Translations under genes and position numbers: made by a program
Origin: an uncultured Prevotella sp.
Lineage (GTDB): Bacteria > Bacteroidota > Bacteroidia > Bacteroidales > Bacteroidaceae
Assembly (NCBI GenBank): GCA_934190685.1
Contig: CAKPTK010000087.1
Coordinates: forward strand, 1-9,898
Direction of reading: 5' to 3'
DNA: 9,898 bases
The notes under the pieces: generated by a model
What the model was told of the DNA's origin: nothing
Database searches by the model: none
The model's input: the letters and a program-made list of their open reading frames with translations, nothing else
Part shown: one piece after another, positions 8,563 through 9,898 of the stretch
Numbering within the stretch: the stretch's first letter is position 1
Layout: each line of letters begins with the position of its first letter

Positions 8563-9898
8563 ATGAACGACAAGAATTTAATGAATCATGCCGCGGACAA
8601 CATCCGCATCTTGGCAGCCTCAATGGTTGAAAAAGCCAAGTCCGGTCATCCCGGCGGCGCAATGGGTGGAGCCGACTTCATCAATGTGCTTTTCTCCGAG
8701 TTTCTCGTATGGGATCCAGAAAACCCAACATGGGAAGGCCGTGACCCGGGTCACATGTCTCCAATGCTCTATTCCGCATTGGCACTGCAAGGCAAGTTCA
8801 CCCTCGATGAGCTGAAAGAATTCCGCCAGTGGGGTTCCCCCACTCCTGGACACCCGGAACGCGACATCAACCGTGGCATTGAAAACACATCCGGCCCTCT
8901 TGGACAGGGACATACGTTTGCTGCCGGCGCAGCCGTAGCGGAAAAATTCTTGGAGGCACGCCTCGGCCATGAAGTGATGCAGCACAAGATTTACGCTTAC
9001 ATCTCTGATGGAGGCGTCGAGGAAGAGATTTCACAGGGCACCGGCCGTCTGGCAGGCATCTTGGGACTCAACAACCTCATCATGTTCTATGACTCCAACG
9101 ACATCCAGCTTTCCACAGAGTGCAAGGCGGTGATGAACGAGGACACCGAAGCTAAATATCGTGCTTGGGGATGGAATGTGGTGGTCATCAACGGCAACGA
9201 CGCTGACGAGATTCGCAAAGCACTCAGCGACGCGCAGAAAGAGCAGACCCATCCAACCCTCATCATCGGCAAGACCATCATGGGCAAGGGTGCCCGTCAA
9301 GCTGACGGCTCCAGCTATGAGCACAGCATCAAAACCCATGGTGCACCACTCGGTGGCGATGCTTACGTAAATACCATCAAGAACCTGGGCGGTGACCCGG
9401 AGAACCCATTCGTCATCTTCCCCGATGTGGCCAAACTCTATGCTGACCGCCGCGAGGAGCTCAAGAAAATTGTGGCTGAGCGTCACGCTCAAGAAGAGGC
9501 CTGGGCAAAAGCCAATCCGGAAAAGGCTGCCTTGATGAAGGATTGGTTCAGCGGCAACGCTCCGAAGGTGGACTGGACAGCCGTGGTGCAGAAAGAAGGA
9601 AGCGCCACTCGTGCCGCCTCATCCGCTTGTCTCGGTGTATTGGCAGAGCAAGTGCCCAACATGATTTGTTCTTCTGCCGACCTCTCCAACTCTGACAAGA
9701 CTGATGGATTCCTCAAGAAGACACACGCACTCACAGCCGATGATTTCAGTGGAGCATTCTTCCAGGCCGGTGTCAGCGAATTGACCATGGCCTGCATGTG
9801 TATCGGCATGTATCTCCATGGCGGTGTGATTCCTGCCTGCGGAACTTTCTTCGTGTTCTCAGACTATATGAAACCAGCCGCACGTTTGGCTGCCTTGA
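8563..9898 (+). CDS. tkt: Transketolase, N-terminal two thirds (3' end outside window)
   Basis: A thiamine-diphosphate enzyme that moves two-carbon ketol units between sugar phosphates. Here it would take up the xylulose-5-phosphate made by AraD. The frame is open from ATG 8563 to the last base (445 codons plus one base); the final TGA is out of frame, so the gene continues. Landmarks: SGHPGG with His29; TPGHPE with His97; GPLGQG (111-116); the cofactor/metal motif SDGGVEEEIS (148-157), with Asp149, completed by Asn179 in FYDSND; THGAPLG with His259; then the pyrimidine-binding domain with catalytic Glu406 in GVSELTM and the aromatic stretch TFFVFSDY (428-435). Both TPP-binding domains are on one chain, unlike split archaeal forms. 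A second in-frame Met at 8581 is possible, but 8563 fits the promoter and leader better. It has its own promoter and possible operator. Confidence 0.93.
   Translation, partial: MNDKNLMNHAADNIRILAASMVEKAKSGHPGGAMGGADFINVLFSEFLVWDPENPTWEGRDPGHMSPMLYSALALQGKFTLDELKEFRQWGSPTPGHPERDINRGIENTSGPLGQGHTFAAGAAVAEKFLEARLGHEVMQHKIYAYISDGGVEEEISQGTGRLAGILGLNNLIMFYDSNDIQLSTECKAVMNEDTEAKYRAWGWNVVVINGNDADEIRKALSDAQKEQTHPTLIIGKTIMGKGARQADGSSYEHSIKTHGAPLGGDAYVNTIKNLGGDPENPFVIFPDVAKLYADRREELKKIVAERHAQEEAWAKANPEKAALMKDWFSGNAPKVDWTAVVQKEGSATRAASSACLGVLAEQVPNMICSSADLSNSDKTDGFLKKTHALTADDFSGAFFQAGVSELTMACMCIGMYLHGGVIPACGTFFVFSDYMKPAARLAAL

Noticed and set aside
9896..9898. TGA at the very end of the window as the stop of the last gene
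   Set aside because: The transketolase frame reads TTG at 9895-9897, so this TGA is out of frame, and the protein lacks its C-terminal domain at this point.

Overview
The window looks like chromosomal DNA of a Bacteroidales bacterium, probably Prevotellaceae; the family is a guess. Three things point there. Start codons follow A-rich leaders without a clear Shine-Dalgarno. One promoter matches the Bacteroidetes form (TTTG, 19 bp, TAnnTTTG). The gene set (SGLT-like Na+/sugar symporter, Nudix-type AraR, Bacteroides-type AraD and FGGY kinase) also fits. All genes are on the + strand, with no mobile element, tRNA, rRNA or CRISPR array.

Layout. The end of galK (galactokinase), cut by the window edge, is closed by a strong intrinsic terminator at 692-728. 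A 204-bp gap follows. Then come five closely spaced genes: a lipoprotein aldose 1-epimerase (galM-like), an SSS-family Na+/sugar symporter, the Nudix-derived regulator araR, araD and an araB-type FGGY kinase. A terminator-like hairpin at 6814-6854 lies between the kinase and a secreted GH51 alpha-L-arabinofuranosidase. A transketolase with its own promoter follows and runs off the right edge. It is complete in frame up to base 9898 but has no stop inside the window.

How the genes work together. The GH51 enzyme releases L-arabinose from arabinan, arabinoxylan or arabino-oligosaccharides outside the cytoplasm. The lipoprotein epimerase interconverts the sugar anomers there. The symporter imports the sugar with Na+. 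Isomerisation to L-ribulose, kinase phosphorylation and AraD epimerisation yield D-xylulose-5-phosphate, which transketolase feeds into the pentose phosphate pathway. AraR, whose Bacteroides thetaiotaomicron orthologue is known to be released from DNA by L-arabinose, would regulate the set. L-arabinose isomerase (araA) is absent: araD and the kinase are only 33 bp apart.

The pathway itself is of a known type. The most interesting non-coding signals are two. (1) The loop of the hairpin before the GH51 gene contains 9 bases perfectly complementary to a segment just downstream, so an H-type pseudoknot could form in the arabinosidase leader. (2) A 7-7-7 inverted repeat overlaps the -7 box of the transketolase promoter and looks like an operator.
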